NCBI GenBank assembly: GCA_038239005.1
Contig: JBBSFE010000002.1
Location: 1 to 64,000, forward strand
Origin: DASXHD01 sp038239005
GTDB lineage: Bacteria > Myxococcota_A > Polyangia > Polyangiales > Polyangiaceae
Length of the DNA: 64,000 bases
Reading direction: 5' to 3'
Position 1 is the first letter of the stretch; every line of letters begins with the position of its first letter. The position numbers were made by a program, and so were the translations under genes. Below are positions 36,224 to 44,630 of the stretch, one piece after another. Under the pieces are notes generated by a model. It made no database searches and was not told the origin of the DNA. It saw nothing but the letters and a program-made list of their open reading frames with translations.

Positions 36224-36889
36224 GTGATCGACATCCTCTTCGTCGACGCTCACGTCGTAGTGGCGAACAAACCTTCCGGGTTGCTCGTGCACCGCGGCTG
36301 GGACGACGACGACGACGTGGCGATGTTTCGTGTGCGCGACGCGCTCGGCGGCGAGCACGTCCATCCGGTACATCGGCTCGATCGCGGGACGAGCGGCGCT
36401 CTCCTCTTTGCGCGCACGAAGGAGGCGACAGTAGTGCTCTCGCGTGCGTTCGAGGAAGGCGCGATCGACAAACGCTATCTCGCGCTCGTGCGCGGCAAGC
36501 CGCCGGAGTTTGGCGTCATCGATCATCCGATTCCAAAAAAGGAAGGCGGACCGCGCGTCCGAGCGCTGACGCGTTTTCGGACGGTTGCGCGCTCGACCGT
36601 CGATCGCTGCTCACTCGTCGAAGCGATGCCGCAAACAGGGCGGCTTCATCAAGTGCGCCGGCATTTGCGGCACATCGATCACCCGCTCATCGGCGATGTA
36701 AATCACGGATCGGGCGTCATCAATCGGCACTACCGCGCCACATACGATCTTCATCGCCTCGCGCTCCATGCGTCATCGATCGCATTCGCGCACCCCGTTA
36801 CGGGCGCACGTATCGAGGTCACGGCGGCCGTTCCGGAGGATCTCGCTTCCGTGCTCGTTGCGCTCGGCTTACCGCGTGGTGCGGCATGA
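36224..36889 (+). CDS. truC: TruC-type tRNA pseudouridine synthase
   Basis: A 221-residue RluA-superfamily enzyme starting at GTG 36224. The catalytic motif H-R-L-D53-R-G-T-S-G contains the nucleophilic Asp, and K-R-Y-L-A-L-V-R-G and G-R-L-H-Q-V-R-R-H-L-R-H complete the signature. The opening V-A-N-K-P-S-G-L-L-V-H-R-G-W and the length match TruC, which modifies uridine 65 in some tRNAs. The start of the DTW gene overlaps its stop by four bases, consistent with a tRNA modification pair. Confidence 0.85.
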   Translation: MIDILFVDAHVVVANKPSGLLVHRGWDDDDDVAMFRVRDALGGEHVHPVHRLDRGTSGALLFARTKEATVVLSRAFEEGAIDKRYLALVRGKPPEFGVIDHPIPKKEGGPRVRALTRFRTVARSTVDRCSLVEAMPQTGRLHQVRRHLRHIDHPLIGDVNHGSGVINRHYRATYDLHRLALHASSIAFAHPVTGARIEVTAAVPEDLASVLVALGLPRGAA

Positions 36890-37539
36890 GCCGTCGAGAC
36901 AACGCCGAGTTTCGGTGTGCGCGGTGTCGCATGCTCGGTCGGCTGTGCGTGTGCCCGCTCATGCCGAACCCGAAAATCGAAACGCGCACGCGCCTCCTAC
37001 TCTTCATTCACCGCTACGAAGATCGCAAGCCAACCAACACCGGTCGCCTCGCAACGGAGTGTCTCGCGAACAGCGAAGTGGTCGTCCGCGGGTACGACGC
37101 ATCACCCACGCCGCCATTCGTGCCAGATGCGTCGTCGCGCGCCGTGCTCCTCTTCCCACACGACGACGCAACGCTGCTCTCTGCACCCGCTCCTGGGGAT
37201 CCGCCGGTGACCTTGATTGTGCCCGATGGAACATGGCGGCAAGCGTCGAAGGTACGAAATCGCGTTCCGGGCCTGCGCGACTTGCCGTGCGTGGCGCTGC
37301 CGCGCGGCCCCGCATCGACGTATCGATTGCGAAGCGAGGCGCACGATCATGGGCTCGCGACCATCGAAGCGATCGCGCGGGCCCTGGGCATCCTCGAAGG
37401 CGTGCATGTTCGTTATGCGCTCGAGCGTGTCTTTCGCGCGATGGTCGAGCGCACGCTTTGGTCGCGTGGGATGTTCGACACGTCCACCGTCACCGGTGGC
37501 ATCCCGATGGGCGTGATGCGCCACGACCCACGCTGGTGA
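36886..37539 (+). CDS. tapT: DTW-domain tRNA-uridine aminocarboxypropyltransferase
   Basis: A 217-residue enzyme. An N-terminal zinc knuckle (C-A-R-C and C-V-C) precedes the DTW domain with its hallmark V-P-D-G-T-W-R-Q-A-S-K, then a helical segment. Family members (TapT in E. coli, DTWD in eukaryotes) use S-adenosylmethionine to make acp3U in tRNA. The ATG overlaps the TruC stop (ATGA), so the two are translated together. There is no sign of degeneration. Confidence 0.88.
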   Translation: MSRRDNAEFRCARCRMLGRLCVCPLMPNPKIETRTRLLLFIHRYEDRKPTNTGRLATECLANSEVVVRGYDASPTPPFVPDASSRAVLLFPHDDATLLSAPAPGDPPVTLIVPDGTWRQASKVRNRVPGLRDLPCVALPRGPASTYRLRSEAHDHGLATIEAIARALGILEGVHVRYALERVFRAMVERTLWSRGMFDTSTVTGGIPMGVMRHDPRW

Positions 37540-37546
37540 TGGGCGA

Positions 37547-38371
37547 TCAGTGGATGATCGGGTTGCAGTTGTTGAACGAGATCGTCGTGTCGATGCGAAT
37601 GTCCGATTGTGACGTGTGGCGTTCGGCCGTGAAAATATCGAGAGGGTAGGTTTGCCCGACGACGATCCCGAGAGCGCCCGCTTGTGTGTCGAGGTTGATG
37701 CTTTGCGACTCCGCTCCGTGCACGCCGCCGATGTCGATCGCGAGGTGCCCGTTGATGAACGTCCAGAGGTCGTCGTCTCCCGTGAAGGTGAACGACTCGC
37801 CGCCTTGGTATGCAAACGTCGTGTGGAGCTCGAACGTGAAGCCGAAGTTGTGGACTTGGCCTTGGTTACCCCAACCTTGACCATCGACCGGAAAAAAATT
37901 CGGGTTGTCGTATGAGGTGACGCCGCCGCCGATGGGCGCGAGCGTGATCTGAAAGAGGCTCGAGAAATTGACGCCGGGCACGTCGTTGTACCACTGGTCG
38001 AAGTTGGCTTTGCCGGTCGTCGTGGGCGTGGTGCCGCTCGTGTTCGCGTAGACGGGCTTGAAATCGGAGCCGAGCGTCGTTGCGACGATCCCTTTGTCGT
38101 CGCCGAGGAAGTGCTCGAAGTCCGGATGCCACGACGAGCCTTCGATCGAAAAATCGCGGATGACGCCCGTGAGGTTTGGGCCGCAGGAGCCGTCACCGCC
38201 ATCGCCGCCGTCTCCGCCTTTGAAGGAGCCGTCTCCGAATGGTGTGGTGCTATCGGAGCCGCCGCTATTGCCGTCGCTGCCACCATCGAACCGCGCGTTG
38301 TCGTCGTTTCCGCACGCGAGCGCGCAGAATGGAAGCGCCAACCCAACCGTGATGATGATGCCGCGCAGCAT
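37547..38371 (-). CDS. Fibro-slime domain lipoprotein
   Basis: The start at ATG 38371 gives 274 residues: signal peptide (L-P-F-C-A-L-A-C), a Gly/Asp/Ser linker, then a fibro-slime domain. The domain opens T-G-V-I-R-D-F and contains H-P-D-F-E-H, F-T-G-D-D-D-L-W-T-F-I-N-G and L-A-I-D-I-G-G-V-H, then ends with Y-P-L-D-I-F-T-A-E-R-H. The last motifs are the calcium-binding PA14-like core. Proteins with this domain are secreted glycan- or matrix-binding proteins. Confidence 0.9.
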   Translation of the reverse strand: MLRGIIITVGLALPFCALACGNDDNARFDGGSDGNSGGSDSTTPFGDGSFKGGDGGDGGDGSCGPNLTGVIRDFSIEGSSWHPDFEHFLGDDKGIVATTLGSDFKPVYANTSGTTPTTTGKANFDQWYNDVPGVNFSSLFQITLAPIGGGVTSYDNPNFFPVDGQGWGNQGQVHNFGFTFELHTTFAYQGGESFTFTGDDDLWTFINGHLAIDIGGVHGAESQSINLDTQAGALGIVVGQTYPLDIFTAERHTSQSDIRIDTTISFNNCNPIIH

Positions 38372-38493
38372 CACGAACTCATACCATTCTTCATCTGCCC
38401 GCGCATGAAGGCGTGGGCGATTTCTCGCATGAACGCGAGCCACAGACTCACACTGCAAACGGAGAGCCGTCCGGCGTATCGTTGAAGATCGTA

Positions 38494-39816
38494 ATGGAGG
38501 CAGAGAAGCAACCACCCTCGACGCGCGTGCTGCTCGTCGACGACGAGCGTGCGCTCCGGCAGGCGCTCGCGCGGCACCTCCGTCGCGATGGTCACGAGGT
38601 CGTCGAGGCGCGGTCCGGTGAAGAAGCACTTGCGTTACTCGCCGAGCAGGCCGTTGACGTCATCGTCAGCGACATCACGATGCCCGACATGGGTGGCGTC
38701 GTGCTCCTTCGGCGTGTGCGCGAGCACAACGCCGACGTTCCCTTCCTCTTGATGACTGGAATGCCCGAGATCGCGAGCGCGGTCGAAGCCGTCAAGTATG
38801 GCGCGTTCGAATATCTGACGAAGCCTTTCGATCTTCGCGCGCTCAGCGCAAGCGTCGCGCGCGCGATCGAACGACGTCAGTCGCTCGCGCTTAGTCGCGT
38901 CGCCCCGTCGGGTCGAGGTAGCTCACCGCGAGGCGTCGGCGCCATTACCACTGGCACGGTGCTCGGCGGGCGGTATCGCGTCGTTGGAGAGGTCGGAACG
39001 GGCGGCATGGGCACGGTGTACGAAGCCGAGCGCGAAGATCTCGCGCACATGCCAGTTGCGGTGAAAGTTCTTCATTCCAGGTTCGCCGACAGCCCCGACT
39101 TGCTCGTTCGCTTTCGGCGCGAGGCCGAGGTCGTACGGGCGATCGATCATCCGAACATCGTGAAGATTTTCGACTTCGTCGCCGAAGATGACGGCCCCAC
39201 ATTCTTGGTGATGGAGCTGTTGCGCGGCCCGACGCTGGCAGCGGCCATCGAGAACGAGCCGCCGTTTTCGGAGCAACGCGTAGCGTTCGTCGCTTCGCAG
39301 GTTCTCTCCGCGCTCGGTGCGGCGCATGCCATCAGTGTGATTCATCGCGATCTCAAACCCGAGAACGTGATGCTCACCACGATTTCTGGATTGAGTGATG
39401 TCGTGAAGCTCCTCGACTTCGGTGTTGCAAAGCTCATCGACGAACAAAACAATCAAAAGCTCACGCAAACAGGCCTCGTCGTCGGAACCCCCGCGTACAT
39501 GGCGCCGGAATACGCGCGTGGCGAAAGCGCGGCAACGTCCGTTGGCGACATCTACGCCGTTGGATGCGTGATGTACGAAGCCCTCACGGGCAAGACGCCG
39601 TTCGAAGGCTCGAACTATCACGCGCTCCTTTTGGCCATTCAGCAGACGGAGCCCGAGCCCCTGACGAACCTTCGACCCGATGTGTCGCCCGCTCTTGCGT
39701 CGGTCGTTGCGCGTGCGATGGCCAAAGATCCAAACGCGCGCTTCCCGACAACCACCGCCATGCAGGGTGCGCTTGCGCCGTGGCTCACCCACGACTCGAA
39801 CGAGCTCAGCCCGTGA
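38494..39816 (+). CDS. Response-regulator receiver fused to Ser/Thr protein kinase
   Basis: The start at ATG 38494 gives 440 residues. Residues 10-125 are a receiver with acidic pair D16-D17, phosphoacceptor Asp60, Thr88 and Lys110. After a Ser/Arg/Gly linker comes a Hanks kinase: G-T-G-G-M-G (168-173), Lys191, H-R-D-L-K-P-E-N from 284, D-F-G (308-310) and G-T-P-A-Y-M-A-P-E. There is no membrane helix. A histidine kinase would phosphorylate the receiver and so switch the Ser/Thr kinase. No sensor kinase is adjacent; candidates in the window are at 9837 and 55783. Confidence 0.92.
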   Translation: MEAEKQPPSTRVLLVDDERALRQALARHLRRDGHEVVEARSGEEALALLAEQAVDVIVSDITMPDMGGVVLLRRVREHNADVPFLLMTGMPEIASAVEAVKYGAFEYLTKPFDLRALSASVARAIERRQSLALSRVAPSGRGSSPRGVGAITTGTVLGGRYRVVGEVGTGGMGTVYEAEREDLAHMPVAVKVLHSRFADSPDLLVRFRREAEVVRAIDHPNIVKIFDFVAEDDGPTFLVMELLRGPTLAAAIENEPPFSEQRVAFVASQVLSALGAAHAISVIHRDLKPENVMLTTISGLSDVVKLLDFGVAKLIDEQNNQKLTQTGLVVGTPAYMAPEYARGESAATSVGDIYAVGCVMYEALTGKTPFEGSNYHALLLAIQQTEPEPLTNLRPDVSPALASVVARAMAKDPNARFPTTTAMQGALAPWLTHDSNELSP

Positions 39817-40279
39817 TCTCTTCGAGCGTGCGTCCGCTGATGACGCTCGTCAGCTCGTCGTCGACGATCGAGTCGCCGCGTCGTGCTTCGTCGTCTGCGC
39901 CTTTGAAGAGCATCCAATGTTTCTTCGTCGTGCCTTCCATGCGTAGTCGCATGAGGTGCCACGTGCCTTTGAGGCGTTTGCCGTCGATGCGAAACGTGAG
40001 GCGGCCGCGGCGATAAGCGTCTTCGGGTGACGCATCGTTTGGCGTCCACGTGCCCGAGTCCCAGACGATCACGCCGCGGCCCTTGCGCGACGAGCCTTCG
40101 AACGTGGCGTGCTCGAGCGCGTGGTCGTCCACTTGCACGGCGAGCCGCTTCACCGAAGGATCGCGACTCGGACCTTTCGGCACGGCCCAACTGAGAAGCA
40201 CGCCACCCTGCTCCAGTCGAAAGTCGTAGTGCAAGCGCGTGGCCGCGTGCTTTTGAATGACGTAGACGAGCGGCGTCAC
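39806..40279 (-). CDS. Stand-alone LigD-type 3'-phosphoesterase domain
   Basis: A 157-residue protein from GTG 40279, overlapping the upstream stop (GTGA). It shows the DNA ligase D phosphoesterase signature H11-A-A-T-R-L-H17-Y-D19-F-R-L-E, then A-V-Q-V-D-D-H-A-L-E-H and a W-D-S-G-T-W strand. In ligase D this domain trims 3'-phosphate and ribonucleotide ends. Here no ligase or primase domain is fused or adjacent. The 3' end overlaps the convergent receiver-kinase gene by 11 bases. Confidence 0.85.
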   Translation of the reverse strand: MTPLVYVIQKHAATRLHYDFRLEQGGVLLSWAVPKGPSRDPSVKRLAVQVDDHALEHATFEGSSRKGRGVIVWDSGTWTPNDASPEDAYRRGRLTFRIDGKRLKGTWHLMRLRMEGTTKKHWMLFKGADDEARRGDSIVDDELTSVISGRTLEEITG

Positions 40280-41340
40280 GGCGACCGGAGTTGGCGAAGC
40301 GCGGCGCGCGCGACTGCGGCGTTGGGTCCGTGCTTGGCCGCGCGCTCGACGAAGGGTCGTGCGTAGTCGGCGTGTGCGATGAGCCACTTGATGGGTGCGT
40401 CTTTGACGCTCGTGCGCCCGAGAAGCGAGATCGCGAACGCGACGCTCTCGGGCGCGCGCACCATTCCGAAGTCGCGCAGCGCGGGCGCCAATTGGCCTGC
40501 AGAGAAAGCACAATTGGCGAGGTTCTTCATTGCGGCGACGCCTGCGATGGCGACGAGACGAATGGTGCATCCCGCCTCCGGGTTGGCCGCGACAAGCTCG
40601 CGCACCCAGTCGGGATCGTCGCCGGCGTAGTCGAGATAGCGAAGCTTTTCGGCGTTCGCACCGAATCGTCGCTTGATAGCGACCGATCCCTCGAGCGAGA
40701 GCGCGAGTGACTCCGCGCAAAATTCGAAATCGTCCGTTTTTACAGCGGCTTTGGTGAAACGCACTTGCTCCTTCGCGAGCCTCGGGAGGTGGCGAGCTCG
40801 CGCGCTCTTTGACGCGCGCAGCGCCACGAACGCGATGGCTCCTGCGACCGCTCCTTTGAAGTCGGCCTGATAAAAGTTGCGACCTCGCCGATCGATCTTG
40901 TCGGTCGCCGTTTCGAACCCGGTCGCAAGCGCATCGAGGGCCTCGTCGGCGCCGATGATCGCTTCGATCAAATAGACGAACTCTTCGGCCTCGATGTGTT
41001 CATGGTCCGCGTAGCTCACGACGGCATCGACGAGCCACGACTTCGCTTCGGCCTTCGTGGGCGGGCCTGCGATCGAGAGAGCTTTGAACGCGGCTCGCGG
41101 CTTCTTCTCTTGCTTGAGTCGCCAGCGATCGAATCGTGACGCCGCAATCGCGCGCACGTATCGATACGCGACCTCGCGCGGCCAAACGCCGTGATACTTC
41201 TCGACCCCGGATGACAGCGCGCTGAACGCGAACTTGTCTGCGCGCGCCTCGTGAGGATGTCCATCGACGAAGATCACGCGATGCGGCCACCCGCTCGCAC
41301 GGAGCACGTCGTCGGCTTCGTCGAAGCACACGCGTTGCAT
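40276..41340 (-). CDS. Unknown protein coupled to LigD-type phosphoesterase
   Basis: 354 residues from ATG 41340; an in-frame GTG at 41391 is less likely because it abuts the divergent SDR. The N-terminal part has strands and D-G-H-P-H-E-A-R, the middle and end are Ala-rich helices (A-V-A-G-A-I-A-F-V-A-L-R-A-S-K and A-A-L-R-Q-L-R-S-P) that look HEAT-repeat-like. I recognise no family. Translational coupling to the phosphoesterase suggests a role with DNA or RNA ends, but this is inference. Confidence 0.7.
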   Translation of the reverse strand: MQRVCFDEADDVLRASGWPHRVIFVDGHPHEARADKFAFSALSSGVEKYHGVWPREVAYRYVRAIAASRFDRWRLKQEKKPRAAFKALSIAGPPTKAEAKSWLVDAVVSYADHEHIEAEEFVYLIEAIIGADEALDALATGFETATDKIDRRGRNFYQADFKGAVAGAIAFVALRASKSARARHLPRLAKEQVRFTKAAVKTDDFEFCAESLALSLEGSVAIKRRFGANAEKLRYLDYAGDDPDWVRELVAANPEAGCTIRLVAIAGVAAMKNLANCAFSAGQLAPALRDFGMVRAPESVAFAISLLGRTSVKDAPIKWLIAHADYARPFVERAAKHGPNAAVARAALRQLRSP

Positions 41341-41393
41341 GCCACGAAATGTACTTGACGATTGGGTGATGGGTCTTAAGTAACGCGCCACTC

Positions 41394-42254
41394 ATGAGCA
41401 AAACGATTCTCATCACGGGCGCGACATCGGGAATCGGCCTCGATGCAGCAAAAGAATTCGCACGCCTCGGGCACAAAGTTTTTGCCGCCGGTCGCAATCG
41501 CGCGGCGCTGAGTGCGCTCGAAGCCGAAGGCATCGAAACGATCGAGCTTGATGTCACGTCGGCCGAGAGCATCGAAGCGGCATTCGCGCGCGTAGAAGAG
41601 CGCACGAGCGGCGGCGGTGTCGACGTGCTCATCAACAACGCCGGCTACGCGACGGCCGGCCCCATCCTCGAGATCGACGACGCGTCGCTCCGCGAACAAT
41701 TCGAGACCAACGTATTCGGTCTCATCGCGATGACGCGTCGCTTCGGCGCGCCGATGCTCGATCGCCGCGCGGGTCGCATCGTCAACGTCGGCAGCGTGAG
41801 CGGTCGCATCCCGGCGCCGCTCCTCGGCGCATACCACGCGACGAAATACGCGCTCGAAGCGCTCAACGACGCGATGCGGATGGAAACAAAAGCGTTCGGT
41901 GTCGACGTCGTCATGGTGGAGCCCGGCACGATCAAAACTGGCTTCGCGCGCCGCACGATGGGCGAGGCCATGGCGCTCCGCGATCGACCCACGCGTTACG
42001 CAGGCGCGTATTCGAAAGTCAACACGCTCGAGTCGAGCTTCGCAGCAGTTGCGTCGTCTACGAAACACACGACACGCGCGCTTGTTCATGCTGCGCTCGC
42101 GAAACGCCCGTGCACGCGTTACGTCGCGCCGCGGCGGTTTTGGGCCGTCATCGCGCTCTTTCAGATCGTACCCACGCGCATTCTCGATGCGATCACGCGT
42201 GTCGCCTTCGGCCTCACACGAGCGAAGCTCGCTATAGGGGCGCTCTCTGCGTGA
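41394..42254 (+). CDS. Short-chain dehydrogenase/reductase
   Basis: A 286-residue classical SDR. It has the T-G-A-T-S-G-I-G cofactor motif (residues 8-15), N-N-A-G, a Ser (V-G-S-V-S-G) and the catalytic Y-H-A-T-K. The C-terminal extension, about 40 residues of hydrophobic helix, resembles SDRs that act on lipids or steroids. The gene is monocistronic and its 3' end overlaps the small lipoprotein gene by 23 bases. Confidence 0.9.
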   Translation: MSKTILITGATSGIGLDAAKEFARLGHKVFAAGRNRAALSALEAEGIETIELDVTSAESIEAAFARVEERTSGGGVDVLINNAGYATAGPILEIDDASLREQFETNVFGLIAMTRRFGAPMLDRRAGRIVNVGSVSGRIPAPLLGAYHATKYALEALNDAMRMETKAFGVDVVMVEPGTIKTGFARRTMGEAMALRDRPTRYAGAYSKVNTLESSFAAVASSTKHTTRALVHAALAKRPCTRYVAPRRFWAVIALFQIVPTRILDAITRVAFGLTRAKLAIGALSA

Positions 42255-42543
42255 TTTCGGGGAAGGGCTCCGGAAGACACGACGCATGCAGCGTGCCGCG
42301 CTCGAAGCGACATGTGTAGCGAACGGTCCTCCCGCATCCCGTCACTTCGTAGGTTTGCGCGCTCAAGTCCGTGCGTTGCTGCACCATCAAATCGGTCGCG
42401 CACGTGAGCTCCGTTCGCCCGCGCTCCGCGGCCGCCGACTCCGGCCCGACGATGCACCCCGCAAGCGACAAAACGCCCGCGAGCGCCGCAAGCTTCGACC
42501 CACTGCGCCCCGCGCGAGACCGGAATTTTTCCGTGGAAGGCAT
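42232..42543 (-). CDS. Small lipoprotein with two disulfide candidates
   Basis: The start at ATG 42543 gives 103 residues: signal peptide (A-G-V-L-S-L-A-G-C, a good lipobox) and a compact domain with Cys residues in L-T-C-A-T, V-T-G-C-G, Y-T-C-R-F and A-S-C-L-P, so two disulfides are possible. It is convergent with and overlaps the SDR gene. No family is recognised. Confidence 0.72.
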   Translation of the reverse strand: MPSTEKFRSRAGRSGSKLAALAGVLSLAGCIVGPESAAAERGRTELTCATDLMVQQRTDLSAQTYEVTGCGRTVRYTCRFERGTLHASCLPEPFPEITQRAPL

Positions 42544-42833
42544 GATGCGCAACCGTGAGCACGTTTCGTACCCGCGATTCGAGTTAACCCCAGAAGGCAG
42601 TTGAATCGACGGTCTTGAGTCTTCGCGATGGTCGACAAGCGGTAGCGCGACAAGCGCGGCCGGGCCGCGAAAGGCTCGCCGCGAGACGAGCTGGCGGCAT
42701 ACGCCCAGCGGCTTGCGCGATCTGTAATCATCCACGCGCCGGTCCCGCCGGTTCGTCACGCTGCCGCACGCCACGAGCAACGCATTCGAAAAACAGCGTC
42801 CATGCAAGCGAACTGTGGGTTTAGTCTCGAGGG

Positions 42834-43736
42834 ATGCATCGCGCAGCGTGTGTTCTCTTCATCGCATCGGCCTATGCGTGCGGCACGAGCACGATCGCGA
42901 CCGACGCGGGAAACGACGTCGATGGCGCGACCGGCGATTCGTCGCAGCCGAGTGATGCGGGCGGCGATGGCGGACGCGATCTCGGGACGGACACCACGAA
43001 GTTTTACGGCGCGAGTCGTTGCTCCACAGCGAACGTTCTCTTGTGCGACGGATTCGAAGCCCCGACGCTCGACAAGACGACGTGGACGGTAAACGGCACG
43101 GCTCCCGTGATCGACAGCATCCACGCGGCACGCGGGAGCAGCGCTCTTCACGTGATGCGTACGGGCAACGGACCCTCGACCATCAAAGAGACGAAGACGT
43201 TTCCCGTCGCGAACAACACCTACTTTGGTCGCGCGTTCGTTTGGTTCTCGGAGCTTCCGAAAACGGATCTCGACGCCGGCGATGCAGGCTTCACGTACGC
43301 ACACTGGACGTTCGTCGCCGCATCGGGCACGGGCGTAAGCGGTGAAATTCGATTGAGCGGCCAGATGAAGAACAGCGCGAGCCTCTTCGGCGTCGGCACC
43401 GACAACCGCATCGACGACGCAGGCACCGGCGACTGGACGACATCGGACAACGATCCCACGGGCAACCCGACAGCCGTGCCCACGGGCAAATGGATCTGCA
43501 TCGAGTGGATGCACGCGGGCGCCACCAACGAGACGCGCTTCTATTGGGATGGCGTCGAGCACCCATCGCTCTACACGACGTCGAGCAAACACGGCGGCAA
43601 CGCGAACCCATACATTCTGCCGCAGTTCACGAGCGTGTGGCTCGGCTGGCAGGAATACCAAGCCACCACCGAGCCCTTCGAAATGTGGATCGACGAAGTC
43701 GCTATCGACACGTCTCGAATCGGCTGCGTGCTCTAG
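42834..43736 (+). CDS. ConA-like (jelly-roll) lipoprotein
   Basis: A 300-residue lipoprotein (signal ends I-A-S-A-Y-A-C) with a Gly/Asp linker. The domain opens with V-L-L-C-D-G-F-E-A-P and contains A-R-G-S-S-A-L-H-V, G-K-W-I-C-I-E-W-M-H-A-G-A and E-M-W-I-D-E-V. These are the strands of a polysaccharide-lyase/lectin-like jelly roll. It shares this plan with 43744-44616 and with the frameshifted 25320-26116, and is likely a surface glycan-binding or lyase-like protein. No catalytic residues can be assigned. Confidence 0.82.
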   Translation: MHRAACVLFIASAYACGTSTIATDAGNDVDGATGDSSQPSDAGGDGGRDLGTDTTKFYGASRCSTANVLLCDGFEAPTLDKTTWTVNGTAPVIDSIHAARGSSALHVMRTGNGPSTIKETKTFPVANNTYFGRAFVWFSELPKTDLDAGDAGFTYAHWTFVAASGTGVSGEIRLSGQMKNSASLFGVGTDNRIDDAGTGDWTTSDNDPTGNPTAVPTGKWICIEWMHAGATNETRFYWDGVEHPSLYTTSSKHGGNANPYILPQFTSVWLGWQEYQATTEPFEMWIDEVAIDTSRIGCVL

Positions 43737-43743
43737 GTGTGAA

Positions 43744-44616
43744 TCACGGCGGGCACGGGATCATCGCGCCGTCGAGCGCGAACTCGTCCAGGTAGACGTC
43801 GACGCCGTTGGGGAGCGCTTGGTAGTGGTTGAAGCCGAAGTCGAACGTGCTCCACGGCGTTGCGAAGTTCCATCCTTGCGATTGAAGGACGTTCACGGCG
43901 AGTGTCCCGTCGACCCAGACTTTGCCGGCGTTGGCGGGCGGCGAGCCCGAGCCGTCGTATTCCCATTGAAGGCAATGCCACATCCCCGTGGTCATGGTGC
44001 CGCCTTGAACGCTTTGCTCGGGTAGTGGCGAAACGGGGTGATAGTTCAATTGCATCTTCGCGCCGCCGCCGCCCATGTTCATGTTCACGCCACCATCTGC
44101 AAAGGTGGATGTGCCCGCAGAGCTGAAGAGCCACGAGTGAACGGCGAGCGGCAAACCGTTGCCGCCGGTGTCGGAATAAAAAATCATCGCGCGACCGAAG
44201 ACGTTGTTGCCCGAAATGAGCCCGGCCGTTGCGGCTTGGTTCAACGTGCCGCGCGCGGTGGTGCCGGCGTCTTGTCCCGCGTTGCTCGGCATGGTGACGT
44301 GCATCGATTGTTTGCCGCGATAAGGTTTTACGGCATCGATTTGCGCGACGATGCCCATGCCGTTCACGGTCGCCTTCCACGGACCGAGCATCATGCCGTT
44401 CGTGATCGGCCCAGCAGGGTAGCTCTCGAAGTCTTCGCAATATTTGTAAGCGGCGCATCCCGTTGCGGCGTCGCTCGACGCATCGACGACGGCGTCAGTG
44501 CCGGCTTCGGTGATGATCGCGCTGTCATCTCCAGCGTCGGGTGTCGTTCCGCTGTTCGAGCACGCGAGCGCCAAAACGGAACAAGCAACGGACCATTGAC
44601 CAACGCAGGCGCCCAT
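43744..44616 (-). CDS. ConA-like (jelly-roll) lipoprotein, paralogue
   Basis: The start at ATG 44616 gives 290 residues. Signal peptide and lipobox (A-L-A-C), an Ala/Asp linker, then K-Y-C-E-D-F-E-S-Y-P, R-G-K-Q-S-M-H-V, G-M-W-H-C-L-Q-W-E-Y and V-Y-L-D-E-F-A. The same order of motifs occurs in 42834-43736, which lies convergently 7 bases away, so the two are likely paralogues. The start lies 14 bases from that of the divergent gene at 44631. Confidence 0.8.
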   Translation of the reverse strand: MGACVGQWSVACSVLALACSNSGTTPDAGDDSAIITEAGTDAVVDASSDAATGCAAYKYCEDFESYPAGPITNGMMLGPWKATVNGMGIVAQIDAVKPYRGKQSMHVTMPSNAGQDAGTTARGTLNQAATAGLISGNNVFGRAMIFYSDTGGNGLPLAVHSWLFSSAGTSTFADGGVNMNMGGGGAKMQLNYHPVSPLPEQSVQGGTMTTGMWHCLQWEYDGSGSPPANAGKVWVDGTLAVNVLQSQGWNFATPWSTFDFGFNHYQALPNGVDVYLDEFALDGAMIPCPP

Positions 44617-44630
44617 GATGCCCTTTCTAG

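Noticed and set aside
42756..43661. 301-codon minus-strand frame opposite the jelly-roll lipoprotein
   Set aside because: Arg/Val-rich and without a signal or domain; the plus strand has a lipobox and jelly-roll motifs.
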